The position numbers and the translations under genes are program-made. Source: Cruorifilaria tuberocauda (lineage: Eukaryota > Nematoda > Chromadorea > Rhabditida > Onchocercidae). Taken from it: DNA of 64,000 nt. Positions within the stretch are counted from its first letter, which is position 1; each line of letters begins with the position of its first letter. Positions 24,001 through 36,827 of the stretch are shown piece after piece. A model generated the notes under the pieces. That model searched no databases, was not told the DNA's origin, and saw nothing but the letters and a program-made list of their open reading frames with translations. The stretch covers positions 496,001 to 560,000 of the forward strand of contig JABVXU010000003.1 of NCBI GenBank assembly GCA_013365365.1, given 5' to 3'.

Positions 24001-27000
24001 ATAATACATTTGTTACATATTATTATTATTTCTATGACTAATTTACTATTATGATTTGCTGGTAGATCGCTAAGAATTTTAAGCTGAACTGAAGTTGATC
24101 AAACTGCCATGGCGCTATCTAGATTTGCAAAAATTTCCTTGCGAATCGCCGCTTGCCGTCAATTATAACCACTAATTTTAACACTAAGAATACTGTGAAA
24201 ACGCAGCTATTTGCTGGATAAACTAGATTAGAATAAATTATATCCTTAGCAGTTCTTCTGAGATCAGAATCAATGTTGAGAAGTGTGCATTGTAAATTCC
24301 CGCCAACCAATTTTTGACAATAAAAAATAATCACAAAAATATTCATTAAGAAGCAAATTATGATGCACATATAATCAATCATGCAGCTGGTTTGAGATAG
24401 TAGTGTATGACGATGGGTCATTAATACGAAATATCAAAAGGTTCACAGTTGTAACAAACGCTGAGAAACATTGAGGTCACCCAGCGGGACAGTATGGTAC
24501 GTTAATCTGCTTAACTACTCGTTTTTCTCTCCCTTCACCTTTTACTACCATCCTTAACACAGAACATAATGTTATCCCTACGTTATTTTTACTCATAATT
24601 TGTTAAAATCCCTTTTTTGTCATTCTTTTAATTAGGACTTGTTGTTATTTTTGAATTGATATGAAATTGATCATATCAGATATACGGAGATAAAAGAACT
24701 TAAACAATCAAAATGAAAAAAACTCACATTTGCATCTACATCGGATTCAGGACTGCTGCGAAATTCATACACATCATCGGACTGAGATGTCTGACCACTG
24801 AGAGCTGAAGAGCCTACAGTCATTGCGATGCCTCGTCCTCGTCTCCGACCTCTACAACAATCGAAAAAGATAAAGGAAACCGAAAAATAAAAATTTCGAT
24901 GCTGGCACAGAAATTTATACGTAAAAAAACTCAGCAATCTTCAGTTAAATTTCAAAGCATTCAAGATACTGAACAAACGTAGAATAAATGTTATACGATA
25001 ATAGAGACTGAATAATTTAAGCAGTGCAACTGCTACCATATTTTTGATCGAAATTAATGAAGAAAAATTTTATTAAAGCTTATAAAACCAGCTAGAAATA
25101 TGAACCTTTGCTTACGCCTTTCACTATAGGTTGATTTTTGAGATATATATTGGGGAGATAAACGTTCGCTATGTGTAGCACGTAGATGTCCAATATGGTG
25201 AATTTCTGCCTCCTTTGATTCACTTATTCCAAAGCAAGTATTCTCAAATGAGATATGAGATGATGTTAAATCACGGTCAAATTTGCAAGGCGAAGAATCA
25301 GTATGCAATCCAATACTTTTCAGTGTTTCACTTTTTTCTCCAGGCCATAATGAACGATGCATGGAAAATGGAGCAACGCTGTAAACAGGCTTCATTGTAG
25401 ATTACAATTTACCTTAGCTGAAAACTTAAAAACATTTCAACTCCAGAACTCTAATACACATATTTAAAGTAGGTAAACATATATGAAAACAAAACTGAAA
25501 CTACTAACGTATCATCAAAATCATTACGAATTACAGCATTCACTTCTTCATCTCTTGATACCATGTTATCAAAATCGGAAACCTTAAAACTAAGTACTAA
25601 ATTATAATTTGACGCTGAACCTGCTTAATTTTTTGGAAACTTCGTGCTTAATGAAAAAATAAACCTTTTCCTTTTCTGTTCGAATCGATAGAATCAAAAA
25701 AAAAGAAAATAAGCAAGAAATATACCATTAAAAATAGAATGATGAAAATATAAAACCTTCACATTCCTATTCGTATTCTCTCCTCCGTTCACCGGTTGGC
25801 TATATGATTCTGAAAAACAATTGTTAAAGATAAAGATGGAAGATATATTCATAAACATCAATAGAAAGACAATTAGTCACATTTCGTGATAACAAGCAGT
25901 ATATTCGACAGCATGAAGGCCAAGATTTATTAATTGACTAACTAGAAAAAAATTCATAATCAGTAACCAATAAGTGGTGCCTACTTCGTTAGTATTAATA
26001 TTGACAAATGAATAGGTATCGATGAAATAGAGCAGAATATTAGAGAATAAGTGAATAAGTGTAGACCAATACAAGTCATATTAAGCAGTGCAATTTAACT
26101 TACATAGTTCCTAACATGGTTTAGCATTTTCTCTGCCAATCATCGTTTTGAATGTAAAAATAAATACGCTGATATTTGAGCTCAATAATTTTTTTACGAA
26201 ACAGGATACCAATTAATACTAATTAACCTTGCATTTGCATTCGCAATTCTTCACTGACTTCTGTATTTTTTTCTTTCGGAAAAGTTTCTGCAGTGGCAAC
26301 AGAATCATCACTATTTGGCGATGTTAAACACTGCTTTTCTGGAGTGAGTTGTACTAGATTTACTGTAAGCAATTGGGAGGAGCTTTGCTGAAACTTTTTC
26401 ATATCTGTTAAGATCGATTTGACATGTTTATTTAGCACATAAAGAATGACGTCTCGAGGCTTACTCCTATGTCAAACAATTTTCTTCCAGTTCCTTTTTT
26501 TCATTTTCTAATCTACGTTTCTCATATACTATCACCTCACATCACTAAAGTAAAAGCAAAATAAATAAGTCACTTCTTCTTATCTTGGCTTCAATTTAAT
26601 TTACATGCCTCTCAAGCGCTTCACATACAGATTAAACAGACAAGCAATGTCAAACTATTGTTAAATAATAGTACTTCTACACACACTTCCAAATTACAGT
26701 AAAATTACGCTTAACTCCCACGAAGAAGTGACAACTATGGAGAAATTTCATACTGCGTGACTTGGACTAGTAGATGGACTCAAAGAAGGTGACTCATCGA
26801 CTGGATATAGTTCCGGTATGACAGAACTCGACAGAAGATTTCTTATTCCACTATAGTCTGAATGGCAAATATCAATCGGTTTTTTTCCGTCATTATCAAC
26901 ACGATCACGGATTGCACCCGCGTGTAATAATAACCAAACCAACTGCAAACGAAATATTTTTTTATCATTCAAAAATAAGAAAATCTGCAATAGAATGAGA

Positions 27001-29932
27001 TGTTTAAGCAGAAAAATACAAAAAATTCCAAAGTAGAATCCATATAAATTATAAAAATTAAAATTTACTTTTTCATTTCCACTCGTAACAGCATCATGTA
27101 AAGGAGTATCATCGCAGTCTGATAATGCATTAACATCTGCATCGTAGCTGAAAATTAGTCCATATTACGATGAGAAACGCAAAATATCCATACTGAAAAA
27201 GAAAAGCAAAACGCCCATATTTTAGCATACCCGAGAAGAAGTTTAGCAACTTTGAAATGTCCATGATAACATGCTTCATGTAAGGGGGTCCAACCAGCGT
27301 AATCTCGAGCATTGATCACTGCGCCTTCTTCGATTAGCTTTCTGCACAGTCGGTGTTCGCCCTTACGTGCTGCTACATGCAATGGCGTCTCTCCACGCTC
27401 ATTCTTTTTATGAACCTTTAAAATATCGCAGTAAATATAACTATTAAATTCATCACCATCGATTTAGTGGTAACGTGAAGTGGATAAAATAAGATACCTT
27501 TGAAATACGTTTTCTTGATAAACCGGGTGACGCACTACTTGATTGAGGTAACTGCGTACTGATTAAAGAGTCTGTCGCCACTTGCATTGGCTGTTCCATC
27601 TCAAAAGCAGTGAAAAAATAAAGATAAAACTTCATCCATTCATGAAAATATTTTGCATAAAAATAGCACAAAAATAATATTCCAATATTCTTAACCTTCG
27701 CTTTTTCTACAAAATTTCATGATTTTCTTCCCTTTCACAATTCAAGTTTCTATTGAATAGAGATTGTTTGGGAGGATTAAACTGATGCATTATGCAAATT
27801 TATAGCTTATTCTTCCAAGGAAATAACCAAAGTTGAATAGAAATAGACTACTCAAGAAGTTGGGGAATTCAGTCTGCCAAAGTACTATTCATTTAATAGT
27901 TGTGATCATAAAATATAGCAATGTTCTTAAGATTAAGGAGCTGAAATAAGAATACTCAAAATAGCTATAAACTAAAAAGAATGTCAGTAACAAGCAATTT
28001 TTCAGAAAACAAAATGATAAGAGGATATTTATTGACTCTTTGAAATATGTTCGATCTTCATATTTTTTGGATTTAATGAATAAAGTCGTTCAGAAAAAGA
28101 CTAACTTCTACTGTTAGAGAGTGCGAGATATTTGTAATTTCTCCATAACTTGCTCACAATCTCTTTAATTTATCTTCATTTCTTCCTCCGATACGCTTTT
28201 TTATACTGCGAGCTCCAGAGATGAATTTGCTGATAAAAATGACGAAAATGAAATTTAGAGAGGTTTGTATAAGTCAAAGAATTTGATCAGCTGGGAGAAA
28301 ATCGAAAATAGAAAGAATGTAATGATGATATAACGAAATAACGGAAGGGGATGCAGAGAATGAAGGGAAGAGAAGGAAGTTATATGAGTTTGGCAACGAC
28401 TAGTCACACTAATCGAAATACAGATGAAGGCATTAGTCACATTTTCCACTGTTCAAATTCAATGAACAGTGAGTTATGTTAATCTGTACAACTAAACGCT
28501 GACGCTGTTGGGGTGAATTTGCTAATAAGATTCGATCGAAAATGAAACTAAAAAAGCGGTCGTTTGAGAGAGTTGATAAATTGTTGGATGACTTTGTACA
28601 ATTGATTATTCGTGCTCAGTAATTCTCCACATAAATGAATCAATTACTTCAATGGTTATAAAGTTAATGATAAAAAAAAATACTCCAATGGTTATGTAAA
28701 GTTAATAATAAAAAATGAGAAAATGCTGCAAACATTAGCATTGCAAACGAAGTCATATCTTAAACATTTTAACTCAGTACTTAAAAGCCATAAAAGAAAG
28801 AAAATATTTTTTTAGAACACGAGATTTGTAAACGTTATTATAGAGCAACGCTTAGGAACATCAGTTTTTAATAATAACAATATGTTAAAGCTAAAATGAT
28901 ATAACGGAATTTCATTAGAATTAATGTCCAGTATAAAGAATACAATCATAACTTAGAAATTCACTTATCGTGAGAGATGCGGACATCTTTCTATACCTCA
29001 AATTTGCAATTTTGTTACTAATTTCATTCCGATATGCATTGTACAACTGTTTTTTTTTCTTTTGAATTAAATCCTAATGATTCAGTAAGTTTTCAAAAAA
29101 GTATGACATTTTCACAGTGATTTTACTTCAAAATTAGATTTTACTTTTAAAATAAACAGGATAAAGGAAAATAAATTATCAGTATTTCATTAAAAAATAA
29201 AAAATACACAATTAAACCTGTTTTATGATAGCTAGCTGCTGTCGTATGCTCACTGGATAAGCTGATAGCGGTGAATTGTGCACACGCTGTGATCCATTAC
29301 TGCCACTAGATGGAGGGATTTGTGTCGATGTCGATAAGCCTTGTCGTTGCTTGACTCCTAGTGCTCGACGACGTCCAGAACATAAAACATGAAAAATATA
29401 TATATATATATATACAAAAGAGGCTAAATATTTTTATTTGGAGGGAATGGATAATTCAAAACTCAAGTATATATGAAGCGTATTTCCAATAAATAAAAGT
29501 GATAGAATGATTTCCGTATAATTTATGGAGATTCCCTACCTCTTCTAAATGTGTAAACTCCAACATTTTGATATTTCATCTAACGAATAGCAAAGTAGGT
29601 TTTGGCAATTAAGAAGTAAGGAGGAGTTTAAAATAGACTAGAAAATATTAGTTAACAGGACTTGTTTCAGATTCTTCCCAAAAATTTTTGGTTTTATCAA
29701 ATCGATATAAAATGAAAACTGTACTATTATTTTTTTCAAAGTAAAAAATCTTCATTAAAAATTTTATTTTATCAAATTGATATAAGAAAGTGAGGAAGAC
29801 AACATGATTTAAATTAATACCTTGCCGTTTTTCAGGCTCACTGATCACCGAGGAAGAGCCATCATCAGATAATTCCAAATCACACAGCAGAAACTGCGTC
29901 GGCTGTACTGCACTCAACCCGTCAAACGACAT
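21072..29932 (-). CDS. Ankyrin-repeat protein, ANKRD11/ANKRD12-like
   Basis: ANKRD11 and ANKRD12 are nuclear ankyrin-repeat co-regulators that bind p160 coactivators and histone deacetylases. Twenty phase-consistent exons give about 945 aa: 29932-29821, 29357-29218, 27599-27498, 27415-27231, 27147-27069, 26942-26754, 26459-26228, 25809-25757, 25582-25509, 25378-25106, 24851-24728, 23758-23629, 23460-23345, 22916-22714, 22555-22365, 22254-22139, 22044-21910, 21659-21561, 21465-21372, 21262-21072. Exons 4-6 encode ankyrin repeats ([41 protein letters not shown]) spaced as in ANKRD11. The last three exons match the ANKRD11 C-terminal domain: a GERLRM...EVMRM helix and a KYEKL...[11 protein letters not shown] helix. 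The middle is low-complexity and Ser-rich, with an Arg/Gly AT-hook-like or nuclear-localisation cluster at exons 10-11 (near 24840). The protein is far shorter than human ANKRD11 (over 2600 aa). The exon 7 boundary is the least certain. Confidence 0.85.
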
Positions 29933-31772
29933 TCACTTGTAAGTTGCTTCGGCACTCACGAAATACCATAACTTCAACCTGTAAAACCTTACCATTCATA
30001 TCATTACTGAACAAAAATGAAACATAAATTGTTTATCAGAATATTTTTCTTAATATAAGATGAAACTGAATATGAATTCCAGCAATAAATCAAAGAATTA
30101 TTCTCTCAACTCACACTGATTCCTGAAAGAAACATCAGAAGGAATGAAGAATGGAAAAAAAAATTAAACTCACTTTTTCTTTGAAATTTATCCAATTTAT
30201 AAGCACTCCTTACTGTATAAATGGATATACAAATAAATTAATTGAATATGCCTCATTCAAGAAAGTGATATGATATAAGGATATCATATCCTCTGGCCTG
30301 ATTCCTTAAGATGAAGTCTAAAAGCAAAATAGACTTCTTATCAGCATTTTTCATCTTCAACGCGAATTACTAGTACTACGACATGCTACTCCGATGGATT
30401 GAAAAAATTTTGGTATAAATTAAGATAGCCCTGGAAATAAAAGGTATCACATAGAAACCTTTTAAAAATTGCAAAACAATGCTTGACCAATTTATGAAGA
30501 TGATGGGAGCATAAGAATTAAAACAAAAGAAAATTATTAGTGTATGTAAATAATACATGTGTCAAGACGAAATTTTGGGAACAATATGAAAGCACAGAAA
30601 AACAGAGTTGGAATCACTGATGCAAACATAGGAGTACGGGAAAGTCTTCAACATCTGAGCGCAGAAAAAAATTAAGAAAAACTGAACAGCAATGGCAGAT
30701 TATATGATTTATTATTACCAGCAAATCATCAGTAATCTAAAGAATGGATGAAACCCGATAAGTTGGAACAATAAGAATACTTCACTGCATAATAAAACAA
30801 TACGCAAAGGAAAGTGAGTACATAAAATGTTGTATAAATTGAATTAAAAAAATGCACAATTCCGAAAACGATTCCACCACTCAAAATGAATTAACAAAAA
30901 ATTCTGAATTATGCATGAATGAAAGTTTTACAGGTGGTCCATGCCATGTAATGTCTAGAGAAAACGAAAATCATCAAATAATGTAGGGAAATTTAGTACA
31001 TTTAGCATTTTAAACCGTACAACGGAAAATACGCGCAAGAATAAAATATTTCAAAAATAGTAATATGATATTTAAATGTTAGTGGTAATACAACTTATGT
31101 TCAGCAGATTAAATAACTGAAACTTCATAGCACTGATTTCAGAAGTTAAAAGTATTAAAAAAATAAGGTAAATAATTGGTATTAAATGGAAGTGCGAACT
31201 AAGGTAAACTAAGAAAGCATGAGATAAGGGAATAAGTGAATATGATACTTGAATTTTACCCGACTTAATAATTTCTCCACACAAAGTTTTTACGCATCAA
31301 ATAAAAGTGTGGAAGGCAATATCTTTAAACGATGAAAATTTAATAATAATTGAATTTCGCTTATGATTTAAAAAAATTTTGATGCATCTAATTAGTGCTG
31401 AAATTATTTTAAATTTCTCATCCCTTTAATTTGCATTAAAAAATCTAATCCTTATTATGTGCAAAATTCGGCTTAAATTAACATAATTAAGGCCATAACA
31501 CTATAATCATTGCTTCCGTTTATAGTGAGATTTCTTTGATACTATCATATTTCCCAGAATTCTGGATCTTTCTATTGTATTTTTACATCCATAACCACAA
31601 GTTACCGGTTCAAATTCTGTGTTTCCATATCTATGCAAACTCAACAGAAAGCGAGATATAAATATAACAAATTACAGTTATGCATAACGTCTTTATGCCA
31701 TTAATTATTGCATTTGAAAATCTAAAGTTTGGTAAGACAATTTAATTTTGAAAATTTCTAGGGCTGAAAAAT
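29933..31772. other. Intergenic region, ankyrin-gene 5' side
   Basis: About 1.8 kb. Near 29977 a TTTTACAG acceptor-like site precedes the ankyrin ATG, and a short upstream open frame starting at about 29971 overlaps that ATG out of frame. The remainder is AT-rich with no supported exon. It should include the ankyrin-gene promoter and the SNX27 3' untranslated region. Confidence 0.45.
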
Positions 31773-34700
31773 CTAATAATTCATTTCGGCATGTCTTTCA
31801 CGTTCCTCGAATATTCGTGAGAAGCAAAAGTTCATATACATCGCCTGCAACAAGTCTTTACCAACAGGCAAGCTTGAGCATATTTATCATGTGACACAAC
31901 GGCAGACAAACTGAAAATGTTTCGAAACTTCTGCAGCTTAATTCAGTAATTTGCTACTTTTCTACTGTTAGGAAACACAACTGTTAATTCTCCGAAAAAT
32001 TCATAAACTAGTTGATTATATTAAGTATTCTTGTAAATTATAGTAAAAATCAAACATCGTTGGATACTCTTTCATAGAAATATGAGAGAAAATCCGTTTA
32101 ATTTGTTGCAAGTTCCAATATCATTGAAACCACAAGGTTTAAAAGTTCGATCAAGAATATTTAATGTGAAAAAAAAACTCACAAACTGAGTGCTTAATTT
32201 AACTGATTTAGGCTTCTTTTGCGAACGAGCGTATTCGAATGCAAACGTAGCACCATTATCAACAACTTTATGTTCCAAAATGTCAGTCCAGTTAAATACA
32301 AGCTCTTCTTCCTGAATGTTATTCATATTATTAAGAAATTACTATAAACAATTACAAATCAAAAATAACTTCCCATTATTCTGTGAATCCGGAGCGAGAA
32401 TTTGACAAGATTTAATGCTTTTTCAGAAGCGTCCTCTCGAAGTATACTTAAATTATAAACCAGACCTGTAAATTACCCTCGTAATCACATGCACGTATGG
32501 TCAACTGAGAAAACCCAACTGCTAATATAATATCGCCATCTTTACGACTGCCACAGCCACAATGAGGAAAAACAATTGTGTTGTAGCCATCCATTACGCG
32601 CACCATATTCAAATACTGTAAACATAATTCACTTAGAAAGTTCCAAAAAGGTTTTTGATTGATAACAATCAAAAACCAAATTACAATATTAAATATTTTG
32701 ATATTTGAATATTGGATATTTTGACTGAATATTTTGACGTTACAAAATGTATAGTTATAAAATGCATCACATTTCACACATAAAGAAATTTTGTTTCGAA
32801 TGTTTTCACATCACAAAAGAGTATCGGTAAATACTAGCGCAAGACTGAACGATTACTCCTCTGAAGCACTGTGATGTTTTCCCATGCAAAAATTCACTAA
32901 CCAAGTATAACGGCAACTCAATAATTAGCTAAGTGAAATAAAAAAGCACCTTATCGGCTCTTTCGATGCTCTGCAATGCTTTTAGCTGAAACATTTTTTC
33001 CTTAGCAGATACAAGACCACCATTTACACCCGCAACTGCTTGCCAGAAACATAATTCTTTGAATAACCTATCGCTGAAATATACATACATATGTATTGAA
33101 TGGTTATACGAAATAAGCAAAACGATATCACCGTGGACTCTACATTCAATCAATAATTTTTTAACATTAATACTAAAAATTTAAAAAATCGACAAAGTTA
33201 TAAATATTCTTATTGCTATAAATGGAAATGCATAAACATTTGACAAGATCTGCTAATATAATATCAATTAACAGAGATTTCCATACGTGAATTCCTAGAT
33301 CAAAATGAAAATTTGTAGAACAACAAAATGAAAATGTGTATGTCATACATTAATCTTTAAATCAAAACACAAAAAAAAGACCGTCCACAAAGTTCAATTT
33401 CCCTATCGATATCAAAAATCCATTTCCGAAGCAGAATGCAAGATGATGCTGCAGACGAGTAGTTTTGTATATAAAGAGCATGTGGATACTCGTCATCTGA
33501 TAACTTCCGTTCTGCAATAAAAAATCATTTTCCAAAAAACATATAACCTTGCGATTTAAAAGCTCATTATGAAAACTTTTTTCTTTTCCATTTTCTCCCA
33601 GTACTCAAAATTAACATAGCATCTAAATAACTAGCGTAAAACTAAGTTTAATTAGTGAAAAGTTCGTTTACACTCAAGGCAACAAAATAAAATACCGAAT
33701 CCGCATTCAGTCATTTCAAACAGTGCACAGTATCTAGTTGCTTCTCGAGACATATTTAAACGTTTCTGGGCCGCCTATAAAAACAAATGTACTTTCTTTC
33801 CTAAGCAAAAAAATTTATTGCAAAGTATTCCAAATTAAATCCATCGAACCAAAATAACAAATAATGCCTTTATGATCGACAAATGCGTAAAGAAAAAAAC
33901 CTAATAAAAGTGCGGACAATGTAAAACGAGACTTTAATCTGAATACTTAGAACTACATCACCCTTCATTAAACAATAAATGAAGAATATAATGAAACAGC
34001 AGCTAAGGAAGTATGAAGAGATACCATATACAATTCTATTGCTGTGCAGTAACGCTTAATATTCAATAAAAGAGAACTTCCGTCTGGCAATAATATACGA
34101 ATATGCACATCAGCAATTGCACACTCTGATAATGAGTCTTCCATCAAAAATTCCTAAAATCTAGTTAAATTCAATGCAAGCTACTCGAATTTCAGCAATA
34201 TCATACTTGAGTTCACTGACATGCATTATTTCAATTATTAGCACTTCTATCAACTTCAAAATAGTGTTTACTGAGTATTTCCTCAATTCTTTTTTTTATC
34301 ATGGAAGTATCAAGGAGTGCGCACAACTCGATTTTGGTAGTTCATTTTAAGATTTGACAAAGCAAATATTTACTTGCATAATATCCGAATCGGCTATGAC
34401 TCTAACAGCGCAAATTTTTTCCAAGTACGATTCTAGTCCTCGCCGGCGAGAATCCAACTGTTGTTCGGATAATGAAAACGGCCATTTACTTGGTAATTTT
34501 GGAAAATCAAAATCAACAAATTCCTGCTTGAGTAAATTATGCAGTTGAACAAATTCATTGTAGCGCCGTGATCCAAGATGTCGACCAGCCATATGCACAT
34601 TGTAAGCAACAAATCGCTCTCCATTTGCTGTTACTGTCTGATAACTAGGGATAGTTATGGGTAATGATCGCTTCTCTGAATAATCATATCTGAAATGACA

Positions 34701-35533
34701 AAACATATTCAATTGAAAATAACCTGATCTAACAAAAACAGGAAAGACATGGCTATCTTTATATTTTTAAAAATATTTGTCAAAGATTGCCTGCAAGAAG
34801 CACAACTTTCTTCACTGAGACCATTTTCAAAACGCTCTGCATCAACAGCATCCACAGAAATCACAACTAGCGACAACTTATCACCGCCATCTTTTATAAG
34901 TTCTACGACTTGTTTATGTGTTGCTCCTTCTACGTCAACACCATTTCTATAAGACATAATAACTTTTTCAGATTTCAATCTTCTACAGGCAACATGATAT
35001 TAATGACATTATTGAAGCAAGTATTTGCAAGATACTTCAAATAATGTAAAATATGAAGATACCAGTTTTAATATTTGATAAGAAATGCACCACATCATAA
35101 AGAATAATAAAATTACACTTGCAAAATACGATCTCCCTTCAATAATCCAGCTTTCGCAGCTGCGCCTCCATGAAGTACTGCGCTTACGTGTTGTAGAGGA
35201 GCATATAATTCGCCGTTGATACTTCGTAACTGACCTCCTTCACTCACCTGTCCTTTGACATTAAAACCAAAGCCTGCGCAAAGAATGATGTGGAGAAGGA
35301 ATTTTTGCTTTTTGCTTTTAGAAAAAAGTAAGCAATTGAAGCTATAAAGTAATTTGAACAAAAAATAAACTAGGAATAAAACAACTTATATCTAAAAGCG
35401 AGATATAAATTAATAATAAATTATTATTACCGGTATCAGATTTAACAACTGTAACAAGATGTGGTTTAGAATTGAAATTATGCCGCGTTGAAACCACAAA
35501 ACAATCCTCACTCGAATCACTCTCATCACCCAT
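31773..35533 (-). CDS. snx-27: Sorting nexin 27 (PDZ-PX-FERM-like)
   Basis: SNX27 is an endosomal cargo adaptor. Its PDZ domain binds PDZ-ligand tails of receptors, its PX domain binds PI3P, and it links cargo to retromer for return to the plasma membrane. Exons 35533-35431, 35273-35117, 34946-34791, 34689-34374, 34153-34025, 33774-33696, 33511-33382, 33073-32950, 32615-32466, 32311-32183 and 31844-31773 join in phase to 514 aa (human 541). Seen: the PDZ carboxylate loop GFGFNVKG and a [20 protein letters not shown] stretch nearly identical to vertebrate SNX27 (residues about 35-120); a PX domain with [13 protein letters not shown] and [19 protein letters not shown] (about 150-242); a FERM-like region with [10 protein letters not shown] and [10 protein letters not shown] (about 250-514). 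The intron after exon 3 appears to use a GC donor (CAG|GCAATC), the only reading that keeps frame there. The gene is divergent from the LIM gene, 301 bp away. Confidence 0.95.
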
Positions 35534-35834
35534 TATGCAATATCAATCATCTTATCATTTGACTTCTTCACTATATTTATATCTAAATATTATTATTCAT
35601 CATATCATAATAATTACTACACCTCCCACCTTATCACCCATCTCGATCCGCCAACTTAAAGCCTGTGGAAGAGCAGAGAAGATTGGTCAATGTGCAAATC
35701 AATAGACCAAACAGAATAAATGGATAAGCAGGATACCTGAGTGGCCCAGAGAACGGGATATTAGATTTTTTTTTCTTGGCTCGATCGATTATACTTATTG
35801 GAATTAGAAACATTTATAATTGTAAAATTTGAAA
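35534..35834. promoter_or_regulatory. Shared divergent promoter region of SNX27 and the LIM gene
   Basis: Only 301 bases separate the SNX27 ATG (minus) and the LIM-protein ATG (plus), so both promoters must lie here or overlap. The stretch is AT-rich with a T-run near 35766-35774. No TATA box or specific factor site can be assigned with confidence. Confidence 0.5.
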
Positions 35835-36554
35835 ATGTTTCGAAGAGGTCGCTGTGCGAAATGTGCTGAACCATTTATGAACGAAGAAGCTATCCTGGTC
35901 TGTGGACAACTATACCATGTAAATCACTTATACTGCAATTATTGCAATATCCGGATACGTTACATTGAGGAAAGCTTCATCGTTGATGGTACTAAAGTTG
36001 CCTGTACTCATTGCTTTGAAAAACTCAGCCCTAAATGTTATAAGTGCAAAAAGTTTGTTATCAGCAAATATATCGTAAATGGTTCGTTCTTCCCGCTCAC
36101 GCTTTTATTACATTTCTGCAATCCAACAACCCCAGAAATATTATGTTCAGTTGTCTAACGACTATAGCCCATGGTTTTTCAAACAGCTTATCTGCAATCA
36201 TGTTAATGTCCATGATACGATTCAAGTTTTATTCTTTGCGTTCCATCACTCTTTATCAAAATTAACAATCTACGGTTTATTCTTAAAAACCTTAACTGTC
36301 AAAATTAATCTTAGATCTCTTTCGAGTTTTTTAAGCTTACAGATTTATTTTCTTATAAATTTTAATTGGGCAATACAGGTGGTCGCTTATATCATGTTAA
36401 CTGTTTTAAATGCGCCCGATGTCATCGTGTTCTCGATGTGGAATATTTTGAAGATGAAGATGGTCGTTCATTAGACAGGGATTGCCTTTGGGGGGAAGTG
36501 CTTATGGATCACATTATTTGTGATATTGATAATACCATTCCTTCTGAATATTAA
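35835..36554 (+). CDS. Small two-LIM-domain protein
   Basis: Two exons, 35835-36081 and 36379-36554, join in phase 1 (G|GT) to 140 aa. LIM domains are double zinc fingers used for protein-protein binding. LIM1 (residues about 7-66) starts with CAKC and ends with CTHC; its central ligands read H-x2-H-x2-C-x2-C, with His in place of the usual fourth Cys. LIM2 (about 70-125) reads CYKC then YHVNCFKCARC, but its last pair is not canonical: DRDC lacks a normal C-x2-C/D/H partner. There is no other domain, and about 20 residues follow LIM2. The nearest described LIM subfamily is not clear to me. The ATG at 35835 is chosen because the only upstream extension in frame begins with TTG. It converges on the NDP kinase gene, 273 bp away. 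Confidence 0.82.
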
Positions 36555-36827
36555 TGATTCTATGAATAATATATAAAAACTATAAATAAGATGTCTAATG
36601 ACGATAATCAGTGTAAAATTTTTAAATATGACTTATGTTTATTCCCTCTTGAATGATTTTTAAGTCAAAAAGATATGAAATATTGTAACATCCTCAATCC
36701 TTTAAATATGAACTTGACAGGAAGAATTCAATTTCATTTGTACTCTTATATCCTTTACAACTTACACAGCATGAAATTAATTATGTTAATACAATTTTAA
36801 TCTTTAGAACTACTTTGTCTATCATTT

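Noticed and set aside
24119..24421. 100-codon frame inside an intron of the ankyrin gene
   Set aside because: Hydrophobic chance frame, no motif, no phase-compatible join with neighbouring exons.
26490..26540. Coiled-coil-like piece ([14 protein letters not shown]) as an ankyrin-gene exon
   Set aside because: It reads to a stop and no donor in it joins the next exon in phase; the direct join from 26754 to 26459 keeps frame. It remains a possible alternative exon.
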